A stretch of 64,000 bases of DNA, from contig NZ_AZMV01000007.1 of assembly GCF_000522505.1 (NCBI RefSeq), positions 434,001 through 498,000 of the forward strand, in the 5' to 3' direction. Made by a program: the position numbers and the translations under genes. The notes under the pieces are model-generated. The model made no database searches and was not told where the DNA came from. It saw nothing but the letters and a program-made list of their open reading frames with translations. The stretch is from Bifidobacterium moukalabense DSM 27321 (lineage in GTDB: Bacteria; Actinomycetota; Actinomycetes; Actinomycetales; Bifidobacteriaceae). This document shows, one piece after another, positions 18,699-26,881 of the stretch (the first letter of the stretch is position 1; each line of letters starts with the position of its first letter).

Positions 18699-19478
18699 TC
18701 ATCGCTCGCGCATGCGGCCGATGGCGAGTGCGGTGGTGAGCACATAGGCGTCGCGTGGATCGGTGGCATCCCAGCCGGTGGTCTCCGCGGCCCGCCTCAG
18801 ACGGTAGCGCACCGTATTCGGATGCACGTTGAGTTCCTTGGCGGTATTCTCCAGCGAACTGCCATACCTGAGAAATGTGGAGACGGTCAGATAGGTCGGA
18901 TCATCGGGATTGTCGCCGCGTAGCACCCGATATACGTTCCGATACAGCTCTTCACGGGCATAGTCATCGCCCAGCAACGCGCGTTCCGGCAGCAGTTCGT
19001 CCGCACGGAGCGGGCGCGACTGCGTGGACAGGGCCGGGGCCGCCTGCAGCGAGAAGAGCGTCTCCCGCAGGGCGTGCGAAGCGCCGGCGACGCCGGAACG
19101 TACCGGACTCAGATATACGGGGTCGGTTTCGGCAAGCGCCGGCATCACCGCAGTGCAGGTGACTTCCGCAGTGGCGGCACCGATCTGCCGTACCAGTATC
19201 AGCAGAAAATTGCCGTATGTGCCGACGATCGCGTTCTCGCCGCCCAAGTCGCGCACGGCTTTGCGGGCGGCCAACGATGCGGCCATCGGATTGGATGCCG
19301 GCACGCCGCCGATGGCGAAGCAATCGAACGCGCCACGCCATGCAAGCACATTCAGCAAGGAGGTGACGCGGTCGTCGGCGATACCGCTCATCAGGCATTC
19401 GAATGCGAGACGTTCGATGGTGGAGTCGTCGGTATGACCTGCCAGCAGGTCAAGGATGTCAGCCTGATCGGAATTCAT
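18699..19478 (-). CDS. PucR/CdaR-type transcriptional regulator with C-terminal HTH
   Basis: The 259-residue protein ends in a PucR C-terminal helix-turn-helix (TLRYGSSLENTAKELNVHPN pattern: FLRYGSSLENTAKELNVHPNTVRYRLRR), the mark of the PucR/CdaR family. The middle region resembles a GGDEF-like sensory fold of such regulators (VGTYGNFLLILVRQIG). Family members respond to metabolites such as purines, sugars or diacids; the ligand here is unknown. The usual large N-terminal PucR domain is short, so this is a small family member. ATG 19478 is preferred; TAGACT on the minus strand (19487-19492) lies 8 bases before it, suggesting a leaderless mRNA. It is divergent from the membrane protein at 19580. 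Confidence 0.8.
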   Translation of the reverse strand: MNSDQADILDLLAGHTDDSTIERLAFECLMSGIADDRVTSLLNVLAWRGAFDCFAIGGVPASNPMAASLAARKAVRDLGGENAIVGTYGNFLLILVRQIGAATAEVTCTAVMPALAETDPVYLSPVRSGVAGASHALRETLFSLQAAPALSTQSRPLRADELLPERALLGDDYAREELYRNVYRVLRGDNPDDPTYLTVSTFLRYGSSLENTAKELNVHPNTVRYRLRRAAETTGWDATDPRDAYVLTTALAIGRMRER

Positions 19479-19486
19479 ACTCGTCA

Positions 19487-19492
19487 AGTCTA
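19487..19492 (-). promoter_or_regulatory. -10-like hexamer for the pucR-type gene
   Basis: On the minus strand TAGACT ends 8 bases before ATG 19478. Only a weak GAG could serve as a ribosome site, so a leaderless mRNA is likely. Confidence 0.35.
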
Positions 19493-19566
19493 GTCTGTGC
19501 CGCCACGAATCGCGGCGGGTGGCGCGAAGCGAACTACGGGTGTACCGCGCATTCGGGCCATGACGG

Positions 19567-19572
19567 TAATAT
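19567..19572 (+). promoter_or_regulatory. -10-like hexamer for the membrane protein at 19580
   Basis: TAATAT ends 7 bases before ATG 19580. There is no Shine-Dalgarno sequence; the geometry matches the other leaderless candidates in the window. Confidence 0.4.
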
Positions 19573-19579
19573 GCCGGAT

Positions 19580-21634
19580 ATGACCGAAGTGCGAAAAACC
19601 AGGAGCCATGGCGAACGGCTCTCCGGCGTGTGCCGCTGGACGCTGGCCGTGCTGGCATGTCTTTGGCTGGCATGGTGCTGTGCCATTGGGCCGCTGTATT
19701 GGTACAACGTGGGATTGGACGGCTTCGGCTGGACCAACATGCTGATTCTGGCGCTTTCCTTCGCCGTGTTTTTCGCCATCGTCGTGGGGTTGGTCAGATT
19801 CGGACTGGGTCGGCACGTGCTGCCGCGATATTTCATACGACGGCACGAACGGTTGCGTGAGGAGGTCGAAGGCACGCCGACCACCATCCTCGGCATTCTG
19901 CTGAAGCATGTGCACCATGCCGCGTATAGCCGTCCGGGACGCGCCGTGCATGCCGTGATCATCTGGATCGGGCGCAAGCTGATACGTTGCACCGACTGTT
20001 GGTGGAAGCTCATGCTGGTGTTCGTGATCGGCTGGCTGTGGATTCCGACCACATTGCTGGCCGCGTATGGCGCCGACATCCGCTCGCAGATCCGTGAATT
20101 CAGCTGGGCCTGGAATCAGTGGACCGGACTCAAACAGCCGTACATCGGTTTCTTCTCGTTCGTGCCGATGGACATCTACCCGACCGCGCACTACATGTGG
20201 CCCGCGAACCCGACCTACCTGACCGACCAGCACAACATCGTGCTGACGGTGTTCTACGGTGCCGTGGCCATGATCTCCCGCTACTTCACCGATTCCAATG
20301 ATGCGGGCATCGTGGTGCTGGCGGCGCTGCAGTGGCTGTTCGCCGCCTTCTGCTGTGCCGCCACCGCAAATCGTTTCTTCAACCTGCCCTGGCGCAGACT
20401 CGGCGTCGGATCCTTCGATTTCTCCCATCCGGAACGGCATGACTGTTGGATCCAGCGTGATTTCATGCATCCGGAAGCCGGCATGGTCGCACGTCCTTCC
20501 CGTCTGCGTGCCGGGGCGAAGACGCGCTTCGCGGTGCTGCTGTTCTTCATGGTGTGCCCGCTGGCCGTGTTCTCCACGATCTCACTGACCAAGTCGCCGT
20601 TGTTCGCCTTCGCGTTCGTATGGTGGTTCGGCGTGTGGTACGAGCTGCATATGACGCATATCAAGGCGTTGCCGACCATCAACGGCAAGCCGACGCGCCT
20701 GCGCAAGCGTTCCATGCTCGCATTCTTCATGTCGAGCGTGGTGATGCTGATCAGCGCGAAATACGCCTGGTACATCATCGCGCTGGCGCTGATCCTGGCG
20801 TTGTTGAATGACCGCAAGCGCTGGAAAACCTATCTGGTCACCCTATTGCTACCGACGGTCATCATCCACGGCGGCATCGTATTCCTTGCGGATTCCGGCG
20901 CGATCATCAGCGGCGACCCCATCGAGAGCCGGGGCATCCAGCTGCAGCAGATCGCGCGCGTGGCGAAGTACAATCCCCAAGGCATTCCGGAGGACGCGGC
21001 CAAGAAACTCGAGCCGGTCTTCAACCTCGACCAGATGGCCGACGCCTATTACCAGCAGGACGCCGATCCGGTGAAATCCTCCGGCATCCAATCCAAGAAG
21101 GTGAGCTATAAGTGGCGCACCGTCACCAAAGAAGACATGGAGAACTTCAACAAGGCATGGTGGGAGATCGTCAAGGCGAATCCGGTGATCGCACTTGACG
21201 CCTTTTTCGCCGAATGCTTCGGCTATTTCGATGTGGCCGACCTGCCATACGTATCGATGGATTACTACGTGAACAACGATTATGTGCAGGAAGATAACGA
21301 CTGGATTCACCTGTACAACCACGAATGGCGCGACAAGGTGGCCGGTTTCGCCAAGAAATGGGGAAAGATACCGGTGCTTGGCTGGTTGACGCACGGGAAT
21401 CTGTATGTGACGTTGACCCTGCTGATCGGCGCGGCCGAGGTGGTGCTGCGCCGATGGCGCTCGCTGTCGTGGCACTTGCCATTGCTGTTGCTCATGGGCG
21501 TGATGATCACCGCGCCGGCGAACAACTTCGAGCGTCACATGCTGCCCGTCGTCCTCGTGTTCGGATTCCTCTGCCTGCAGTTCTGGCGCGAATCGCGTCG
21601 CCAACGGCATGCGGCGGTATCAGTCGGCTCCTGA
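19580..21634 (+). CDS. Large multi-spanning membrane protein, DUF6020-like
   Basis: This 684-residue protein has more than ten hydrophobic segments: two near the N-terminus, a cluster from about residue 170 to 430 and a final group near the C-terminus, with a hydrophilic region around residues 440-580. The overall shape and the segment YPTAHYMWPANPTYLTDQHN resemble DUF6020 proteins, which look like GT-C-type membrane glycosyltransferases; the assignment is from memory and not certain. No catalytic motif can be named. ATG 19571 is an alternative start. It lies in an operon-like position with the biotin ligase 21 bases downstream, but no functional link is obvious. Confidence 0.6.
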   Translation: MTEVRKTRSHGERLSGVCRWTLAVLACLWLAWCCAIGPLYWYNVGLDGFGWTNMLILALSFAVFFAIVVGLVRFGLGRHVLPRYFIRRHERLREEVEGTPTTILGILLKHVHHAAYSRPGRAVHAVIIWIGRKLIRCTDCWWKLMLVFVIGWLWIPTTLLAAYGADIRSQIREFSWAWNQWTGLKQPYIGFFSFVPMDIYPTAHYMWPANPTYLTDQHNIVLTVFYGAVAMISRYFTDSNDAGIVVLAALQWLFAAFCCAATANRFFNLPWRRLGVGSFDFSHPERHDCWIQRDFMHPEAGMVARPSRLRAGAKTRFAVLLFFMVCPLAVFSTISLTKSPLFAFAFVWWFGVWYELHMTHIKALPTINGKPTRLRKRSMLAFFMSSVVMLISAKYAWYIIALALILALLNDRKRWKTYLVTLLLPTVIIHGGIVFLADSGAIISGDPIESRGIQLQQIARVAKYNPQGIPEDAAKKLEPVFNLDQMADAYYQQDADPVKSSGIQSKKVSYKWRTVTKEDMENFNKAWWEIVKANPVIALDAFFAECFGYFDVADLPYVSMDYYVNNDYVQEDNDWIHLYNHEWRDKVAGFAKKWGKIPVLGWLTHGNLYVTLTLLIGAAEVVLRRWRSLSWHLPLLLLMGVMITAPANNFERHMLPVVLVFGFLCLQFWRESRRQRHAAVSVGS

Positions 21635-21655
21635 TGGTCCTTGAGGGGGTACTGG

Positions 21656-22525
21656 ATGAGATTGATGGATTCTGCGCTGACGATGCCGCGCACCTGCGTC
21701 GCGGCCGATCGCGTGTTCTCCTTGGATTCGGTGGGCTCCACCAACACCTATGCCGCCGATCTGGTGCGTTCCGGGGAACTGTACGCCGATCGGCGTGATG
21801 ATGGCGAGATCGCCGTGGTGTGCGCCGATGAGCAGACCGCCGGGCGTGGTCGTCTCGACCATCAGTGGACAAGCGAGGCGGGGGAATCGTTCACCGTCAG
21901 CTTCGTGGTGAGCGTGCCCACGTCGATCGTGCGTGACGCATCGATCAATGGCTGGCTGCAGATGAGTGCCGGTCTGGCCGTGCTGGAGGCGATCCGTGAG
22001 GCCTGCCCGAACCGGAGCGCCGAACCGCGGCTTAAATGGCCGAATGACGTCTTTGCCAACGGCAGGAAGCTGGGAGGCATTCTCGCCGAGATGGTGCCGA
22101 TCCCCGATTGCGGCGACCACGCGGCGATCGTGCTCGGCATCGGCCTGAACCTCAACGTTCCGGCCGACCGCCTGCCCACCGGGAATTCGATCTCCCTGCA
22201 GATGTTCACGGACGATCTGCCCGACCCCACCGCCTTACGGGACGAACTGGCCGCCCGCATCGCACAAAGCCTCAGGATACGGCTCGCCGACTTCGAGACT
22301 GACCCCCAGCGTGAGGCTAGGCGCTGCCTGGAAGCCATGAACGTGGTCTGCTGGACCCTAGGCAAGCCCTGCGAAGCCCATTTCACCGACGGCTCCACCC
22401 TTCAGGGCCAGGCGATATCCCTTAACCCTGACGCCTCGCTCACCCTGCGGGACCGATCCGGGGCGCTCCATCGGGTCACCACCGCCGATGTGGGCGTCCT
22501 CCAAGGCCAGCGGTCCGATCGGTAG
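21656..22525 (+). CDS. birA: Biotin--[acetyl-CoA-carboxylase] ligase
   Basis: Biotin protein ligase activates biotin with ATP and attaches it to the carrier lysine of carboxylases such as the one at 23354. The 289-residue protein has the SVGSTNTYAADLV start of the ligase domain, the biotin/ATP loop ADEQTAGRGRLDHQWTS, the LKWPNDVFANGRKLGGIL motif and VLGIGLNLNVP. It has no N-terminal DNA-binding domain, so unlike E. coli BirA it cannot itself be the biotin repressor. ATG 21656 has GAGGGGG 6 bases upstream. It converges on bioY, placing biotin uptake and ligation side by side. Confidence 0.92.
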   Translation: MRLMDSALTMPRTCVAADRVFSLDSVGSTNTYAADLVRSGELYADRRDDGEIAVVCADEQTAGRGRLDHQWTSEAGESFTVSFVVSVPTSIVRDASINGWLQMSAGLAVLEAIREACPNRSAEPRLKWPNDVFANGRKLGGILAEMVPIPDCGDHAAIVLGIGLNLNVPADRLPTGNSISLQMFTDDLPDPTALRDELAARIAQSLRIRLADFETDPQREARRCLEAMNVVCWTLGKPCEAHFTDGSTLQGQAISLNPDASLTLRDRSGALHRVTTADVGVLQGQRSDR

Positions 22526-22551
22526 GAAGGCACGTGCCCCCACAGCGAGGC

Positions 22552-22597
22552 AGGGCCGGCGTGGTCATGGACGCATAGGTCCAACCAAGCCGGCCCT
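22552..22597. terminator. Hairpin between convergent birA and bioY
   Basis: AGGGCCGGC (22552-22560) pairs with GCCGGCCCT (22589-22597); the 28-base loop can form a small inner hairpin. It lacks a T-run and is probably a bidirectional terminator. Confidence 0.45.
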
Positions 22598-22605
22598 TAC
22601 TCCGC

Positions 22606-23187
22606 CTATTGAAGCTTCGCCAATCCGGCGACTATCGCCGAAGCGACGGCGGCCTTGATCACGTCTCCGACGACGAAGCCCGTGGAGGCGAGCGCCACGA
22701 CCGGCAGGGATGCGCCCGTGATGGCGGACTGAATGACGAATCCGAACAGATAGTCCACGGCGATACATCCCACCAGGGCCGCGCCGAAATAACGTGCCGC
22801 GGTCAGCATGCCGCCCTTGAGCGAGTCGGTATGCGCCTTGCCCTTGAGCAGTGAGGTGACGGCGGCGGCGGGCAGGAAGCCGAACAGGAATCCGGCGCTC
22901 GGTCCGATCAGCGCCATGGTGGAGGCGCCGCCCGCGAACACCGGCAATCCGAGGGCACCGGCGGTCAGGTACAGGGTGATGGCCGCGCCGGCCTGGCGCC
23001 AGGGCAGCATGAGGGCGGCGAGCATGACCACAAAGGTCTGCAGGGTGATCGGAACCGGGGTGCCGGGAATCGGAATCTCGCCGGCAGCGGAGGCAACCCA
23101 TAGCAGGATGGCGAACAGTACCGGCTTGAGCATGGAGCCGAATTTGCCGTTGGACAACGATTTGACGGTAAGGATTGCGTGATGCAT
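22606..23187 (-). CDS. bioY: Biotin transporter BioY
   Basis: BioY is the substrate-binding membrane component of biotin ECF transporters and can also work alone. The 193-residue protein has about six hydrophobic segments and the family pattern TPVPITLQTFVVMLAALMLPW followed by GLPVFAGGASTMALIGPSAGFLFGF. The energizing ATPase and EcfT genes are not in the window, so shared or solitary function is possible. ATG 23187 has GGGAG about 7 bases upstream. It is divergent from the biotin-dependent carboxylase gene and convergent with birA, so biotin uptake, ligation and use are clustered. Confidence 0.92.
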   Translation of the reverse strand: MHHAILTVKSLSNGKFGSMLKPVLFAILLWVASAAGEIPIPGTPVPITLQTFVVMLAALMLPWRQAGAAITLYLTAGALGLPVFAGGASTMALIGPSAGFLFGFLPAAAVTSLLKGKAHTDSLKGGMLTAARYFGAALVGCIAVDYLFGFVIQSAITGASLPVVALASTGFVVGDVIKAAVASAIVAGLAKLQ

Positions 23188-23353
23188 GAAATCTCCCTGG
23201 AGAAGTGATGAAAAGACGCGATTTGTCAACTGACGGGCTTAATCGTAGAAAAATGCGGTTACGACTACGTTTGTGGAGCCTTACAAAAAGATTGCGTCAC
23301 TTTTGTGGAAAACGAGTTTCCGCGCAACCGCAAAAGCGAGCATTGTTGACAAC

Positions 23354-25216
23354 ATGCCTAAAAACGTCAACACACTCTTGGTGGCCAATCGTGGAGAGAT
23401 TGCGCTGCGTGTAGTGCGCACCGCCCGTGAAATGGGAATTTCCACGGTGGCGGTGTATGCCGAACAGGACCGTCATGCACAGTATGTGCGGATGGCCGAT
23501 GACGCGTATCTGCTGTCGGGCGACACCTACAAGGACACGTATCTCAACGAGGATCTGCTCATCGACATCCTGCGTCGCAGCGGTGCCGATGCGGTGCATC
23601 CGGGCTATGGTTTCCTCTCCGAGGTGGCGGGCTTCGCGCAGAAGGTGATCGACGCCGGTGCGACGTGGATCGGCCCGAATCCGAAGGCGCTGGTCGATCT
23701 GGGAGACAAGATCACCGCACGGCGGGTGGCGACCTTCGCCAAGGTGCCGCCGGTGCCGGGTATCTCGCAGTCGATCTCCGACATGCGGCTGCTGCTCGAT
23801 TTCGCGCATACGCACGGCTATCCGCTGATGCTCAAACGCACCGACGGCGGCGGCGGACGCGGCATCACGCTGGTGCGCAACGATGATGAGCTGCGCGGAT
23901 TCTATATGAATCATGATGCATTGCAGGGCGGCGATCTGAACGAATACTTCGTGGAGCGCTTCATCGACAAGGGCCGTCATGTGGAGACGCAGTGCGGCCG
24001 CGATACGCATGGCAACTTCACCGTGTACTCCACGCGCGACTGCTCCGTGCAGCGCCGCAACCAGAAGCTGGTCGAGGAGGCGCCGGCGCCGTTCCTGCCC
24101 GATTACGTGACGGAGCAGCTTGCCCGTTATTCCCGCAACCTGTTCGAGGCCGTGGACTATGTGGGCCTGGGCACCTGCGAATTCATGGTGACCGAGCAGG
24201 GCAAGGTGTACTTCCTGGAGGTCAACCCGCGTCTGCAGGTCGAGCATACCGTCAGTGAAGAGGTGTGCGGGCTCGATCTGGTGCGTGAGCAGTTGACGAT
24301 TGCAAACGGCGGCGAGCTGACGACGGAGCATCCGATTCGCGGGCACAGCTTCGAACTGCGCCTCACCTGCGAGGATCCGGCGAAGAACCTGACGCCGAGC
24401 TCCGGCACGCTCACCGCGTTGCGTTGGCCGTCCGGCCCGGGGATCCGCGTGGATTCCGGCGTGCTTGAAGGCGACACCATCTCGCCGAAATTCGATTCGA
24501 TGATGGGCAAGCTCGTCGTCACCGCCTCCGATCGCGCGAACGCCGTGGCCCGTGTGCGCCGTGCGCTGGAGGAGCTGAGAATCGAGGGCGTGCCGACGCC
24601 GGTCAGCCTGTTCGAACGGATCTTCAACGACGACGAGTTCACCGCCGAGCACGGTGTCGAATACGACGTGAGCACAAAGTGGCTGGAACGCAAGTATCTC
24701 AACAAGGAAGCCGCCTCATCGCACGGCGGTCAGCCTGCGTCGCTGAGCGGAGCGGCCGATGAAGGCAGGAATCCCGAATCCAGCGAGACCTTCGTGATCG
24801 AGGTCAACAACCACAGGGTGTCGTTGACGGTGCCGACCGACATCGTGGCGAACCTGACCGGTTCGGCCAAGGCCCGCGACGCCAAGCGCGCCATCCAGCC
24901 ATTGCGTGGGCAGGGACTGCACCATACCAGGCAGGGCCAGCCGGCGAACGAGGGCCAGTCCGGCATCATCGCCTCGCCGATGCAGGCCGTGGTCACGCGG
25001 ATCAATGTGGCCGAAGGCCAGGAGGTCGCCAAGGGCGATCTGCTGGTGGTGCTCGAATCCATGAAGATGGAGAACTACGTGTACGCACCGGTCAAGGGCA
25101 CGGTCGCGAAGATCTTCGTCGGCCCGGCCAACGGCGTTGAGGCGGGGGAGACGCTGCTCACCATCAATGTGGCGGGCGCCGCCTTCGAATCCAAAGGCGA
25201 GGGGGCCGAACAATGA
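23354..25216 (+). CDS. accC: Acetyl/propionyl-CoA carboxylase alpha subunit (biotin carboxylase + biotin carrier)
   Basis: This subunit carboxylates its own biotin with ATP and bicarbonate. The 620-residue protein has a biotin carboxylase domain (LVANRGEIALRVVRTARE, GADAVHPGYGFLSE, KRTDGGGGRGITLV ATP-grasp loop, FLEVNPRLQVEHTVSEEV) and a C-terminal biotinyl domain with VLESMKMENYVYAP, the modified lysine being Lys571. This is the AccA3-type fused chain of actinobacteria. ATG 23354 is chosen on homology; it lacks a clear ribosome site and the frame is open from 23273. It overlaps the beta subunit gene by ATGA and precedes fas, so its product is probably malonyl-CoA for fatty acid synthesis. 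Confidence 0.93.
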   Translation: MPKNVNTLLVANRGEIALRVVRTAREMGISTVAVYAEQDRHAQYVRMADDAYLLSGDTYKDTYLNEDLLIDILRRSGADAVHPGYGFLSEVAGFAQKVIDAGATWIGPNPKALVDLGDKITARRVATFAKVPPVPGISQSISDMRLLLDFAHTHGYPLMLKRTDGGGGRGITLVRNDDELRGFYMNHDALQGGDLNEYFVERFIDKGRHVETQCGRDTHGNFTVYSTRDCSVQRRNQKLVEEAPAPFLPDYVTEQLARYSRNLFEAVDYVGLGTCEFMVTEQGKVYFLEVNPRLQVEHTVSEEVCGLDLVREQLTIANGGELTTEHPIRGHSFELRLTCEDPAKNLTPSSGTLTALRWPSGPGIRVDSGVLEGDTISPKFDSMMGKLVVTASDRANAVARVRRALEELRIEGVPTPVSLFERIFNDDEFTAEHGVEYDVSTKWLERKYLNKEAASSHGGQPASLSGAADEGRNPESSETFVIEVNNHRVSLTVPTDIVANLTGSAKARDAKRAIQPLRGQGLHHTRQGQPANEGQSGIIASPMQAVVTRINVAEGQEVAKGDLLVVLESMKMENYVYAPVKGTVAKIFVGPANGVEAGETLLTINVAGAAFESKGEGAEQ

Positions 25217-26814
25217 CCGATATTCTCACCAGCGCGGCCGTGCAGGATGCCGTGGACCATGTCGAGGGCTCGCAACCGATCCGTCCGGCGGTGCTGCGTG
25301 CCGCGCAACTCGCGCACGAGGCGGAGGATCACGCCCGCGACCGCCAGCATGTCAAAGGCAAGCTCACCGCGCGCGAGCGTCTCGACCTGCTGCTCGATAC
25401 AGGCACGTTCGAAGAGATCGGCAGATTCCGCGGCGGCGACATCAACGGAGGCCGTGCGGGAGCGGCCGTCATCACCGGCTTTGGCGAGGTCCATGGCCGT
25501 AAGGTGGCCGTCTATGCGCAGGACTTCTCCGTCAAAGGCGGCACGTTGGGCGTGGCCGAAGGCCGTAAGATCTGCCGGCTGATGGACCAGGCGCTGAATC
25601 TCAAGGTGCCGATCATCGCGTTGATCGACTCCGGCGGCGCACGCATCCAGGAGGGGGTGGCCGCGCTGACGCAATACGGCCACCTGTTCACGAAGACCTG
25701 CGAGGCAAGCGGATTCGTACCGCAGCTTTCGCTGATTCTCGGCCCCTGCGCCGGTGGCGCCGTATACTGCCCGGCGCTGACCGATCTGATCATCATGACC
25801 CGCGAGAACTCCAACATGTTCGTCACCGGTCCGGATGTGGTCAAGGCGGCCACCGGCGAGGTGATCAGCATGGAGGATCTGGGCGGAGGCCACGTACACA
25901 ACACCACCTCCGGCGTGGCCCACTATCTGGGCGAGGATGAGGCCGACGCGATCGACTATGCGCGTACGGTACTCGCCTACCTGCCGTCGAACTGCGATCT
26001 CAAGCCGCCGACCTACGCGTATGCGGCGACCCGGGCCGACCGGGACGTGGCCAGGAGGCTTGCCGATGTCGTGCCGGAGAACGATCGGCAGCCCTACGAT
26101 GTGCTCGATGTGATCCGCTGCGTCGTGGACTACGGCGAATTCGTGCAGGTGCATGAGCTGTTCGCCTGTTCCGCGGTGGTCGGCTTCGCCTGCATCGACG
26201 GGCATCCGGTGGGAATCGTGGCCAACCAGCCGAACGTCAACGCGGGCATTCTCGACGTGGACTCCTCCGAAAAGGTGGCGCGATTCGTGCGTTTGTGCGA
26301 CTCGTTCAACCTGCCGGTCATCACGTTCGTGGATACGCCGGGCTATAAGCCGGGTGCGCAGCAGGAGCATGCGGGCATCATCCGCCGTGGCGCGAAGGTG
26401 ATCTACGCCTACGCCAATGCGCAGGTACCGCTTGTCACCGTGATTCTTCGCAAGGCCTTCGGCGGCGCCTACATCGTGATGGGTTCCAAGTCGATCGGCG
26501 CGGATCTCAACTACGCGTGGCCGTCCAGCCAGATAGCGGTACTCGGCGCCACGGGTGCGGTGAACATCATCCACCGCAAGGATCTGCAGAAGGCCAAGGA
26601 TTCCGGCAAGGACGTGGAGGCGCTCCGGGCCAGATACACGGCCGAATACGAACGTACCACCGTCAATGCGAACCTGTCGCTGGAAATGGGCGAGATCGAC
26701 GCGATGATCGATCCCGAGCAGACCCGCGAGACCATCGTCGACGCGTTGCAACTGCTCGCCAGCAAGAAACGTAGCCGCAAAACCACCAAACATCACGGCA
26801 ACCAGCCGCTCTGA
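25213..26814 (+). CDS. accD: Acyl-CoA carboxylase beta subunit (carboxyltransferase)
   Basis: The carboxyltransferase moves CO2 from carboxybiotin to acetyl-CoA (or propionyl-CoA). The 533-residue protein has both crotonase-like halves fused, as in AccD/PccB: RDFSVKGGTLG-type AQDFSVKGGTLGVAEGRKIC, IDSGGARIQEGV, ILGPCAGGAVYCPALTDL in the N-terminal half, and PGYKPGAQQEHAGIIRRGAK and RKAFGGAYIVMGSKSIGAD in the C-terminal half. Its ATG overlaps the alpha subunit stop. It is 67 bases upstream of fas, implying acetyl-CoA carboxylase activity in the same transcript. A small C-rich/G-rich hairpin lies in the gap before fas. Confidence 0.93.
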   Translation: MTDILTSAAVQDAVDHVEGSQPIRPAVLRAAQLAHEAEDHARDRQHVKGKLTARERLDLLLDTGTFEEIGRFRGGDINGGRAGAAVITGFGEVHGRKVAVYAQDFSVKGGTLGVAEGRKICRLMDQALNLKVPIIALIDSGGARIQEGVAALTQYGHLFTKTCEASGFVPQLSLILGPCAGGAVYCPALTDLIIMTRENSNMFVTGPDVVKAATGEVISMEDLGGGHVHNTTSGVAHYLGEDEADAIDYARTVLAYLPSNCDLKPPTYAYAATRADRDVARRLADVVPENDRQPYDVLDVIRCVVDYGEFVQVHELFACSAVVGFACIDGHPVGIVANQPNVNAGILDVDSSEKVARFVRLCDSFNLPVITFVDTPGYKPGAQQEHAGIIRRGAKVIYAYANAQVPLVTVILRKAFGGAYIVMGSKSIGADLNYAWPSSQIAVLGATGAVNIIHRKDLQKAKDSGKDVEALRARYTAEYERTTVNANLSLEMGEIDAMIDPEQTRETIVDALQLLASKKRSRKTTKHHGNQPL

Positions 26815-26881
26815 CCCCTGCAATGCTCCCCCTCGATAGGGGAGAGCCAACGAAGATTTTGGAATAGAAGTGAGGAATATC

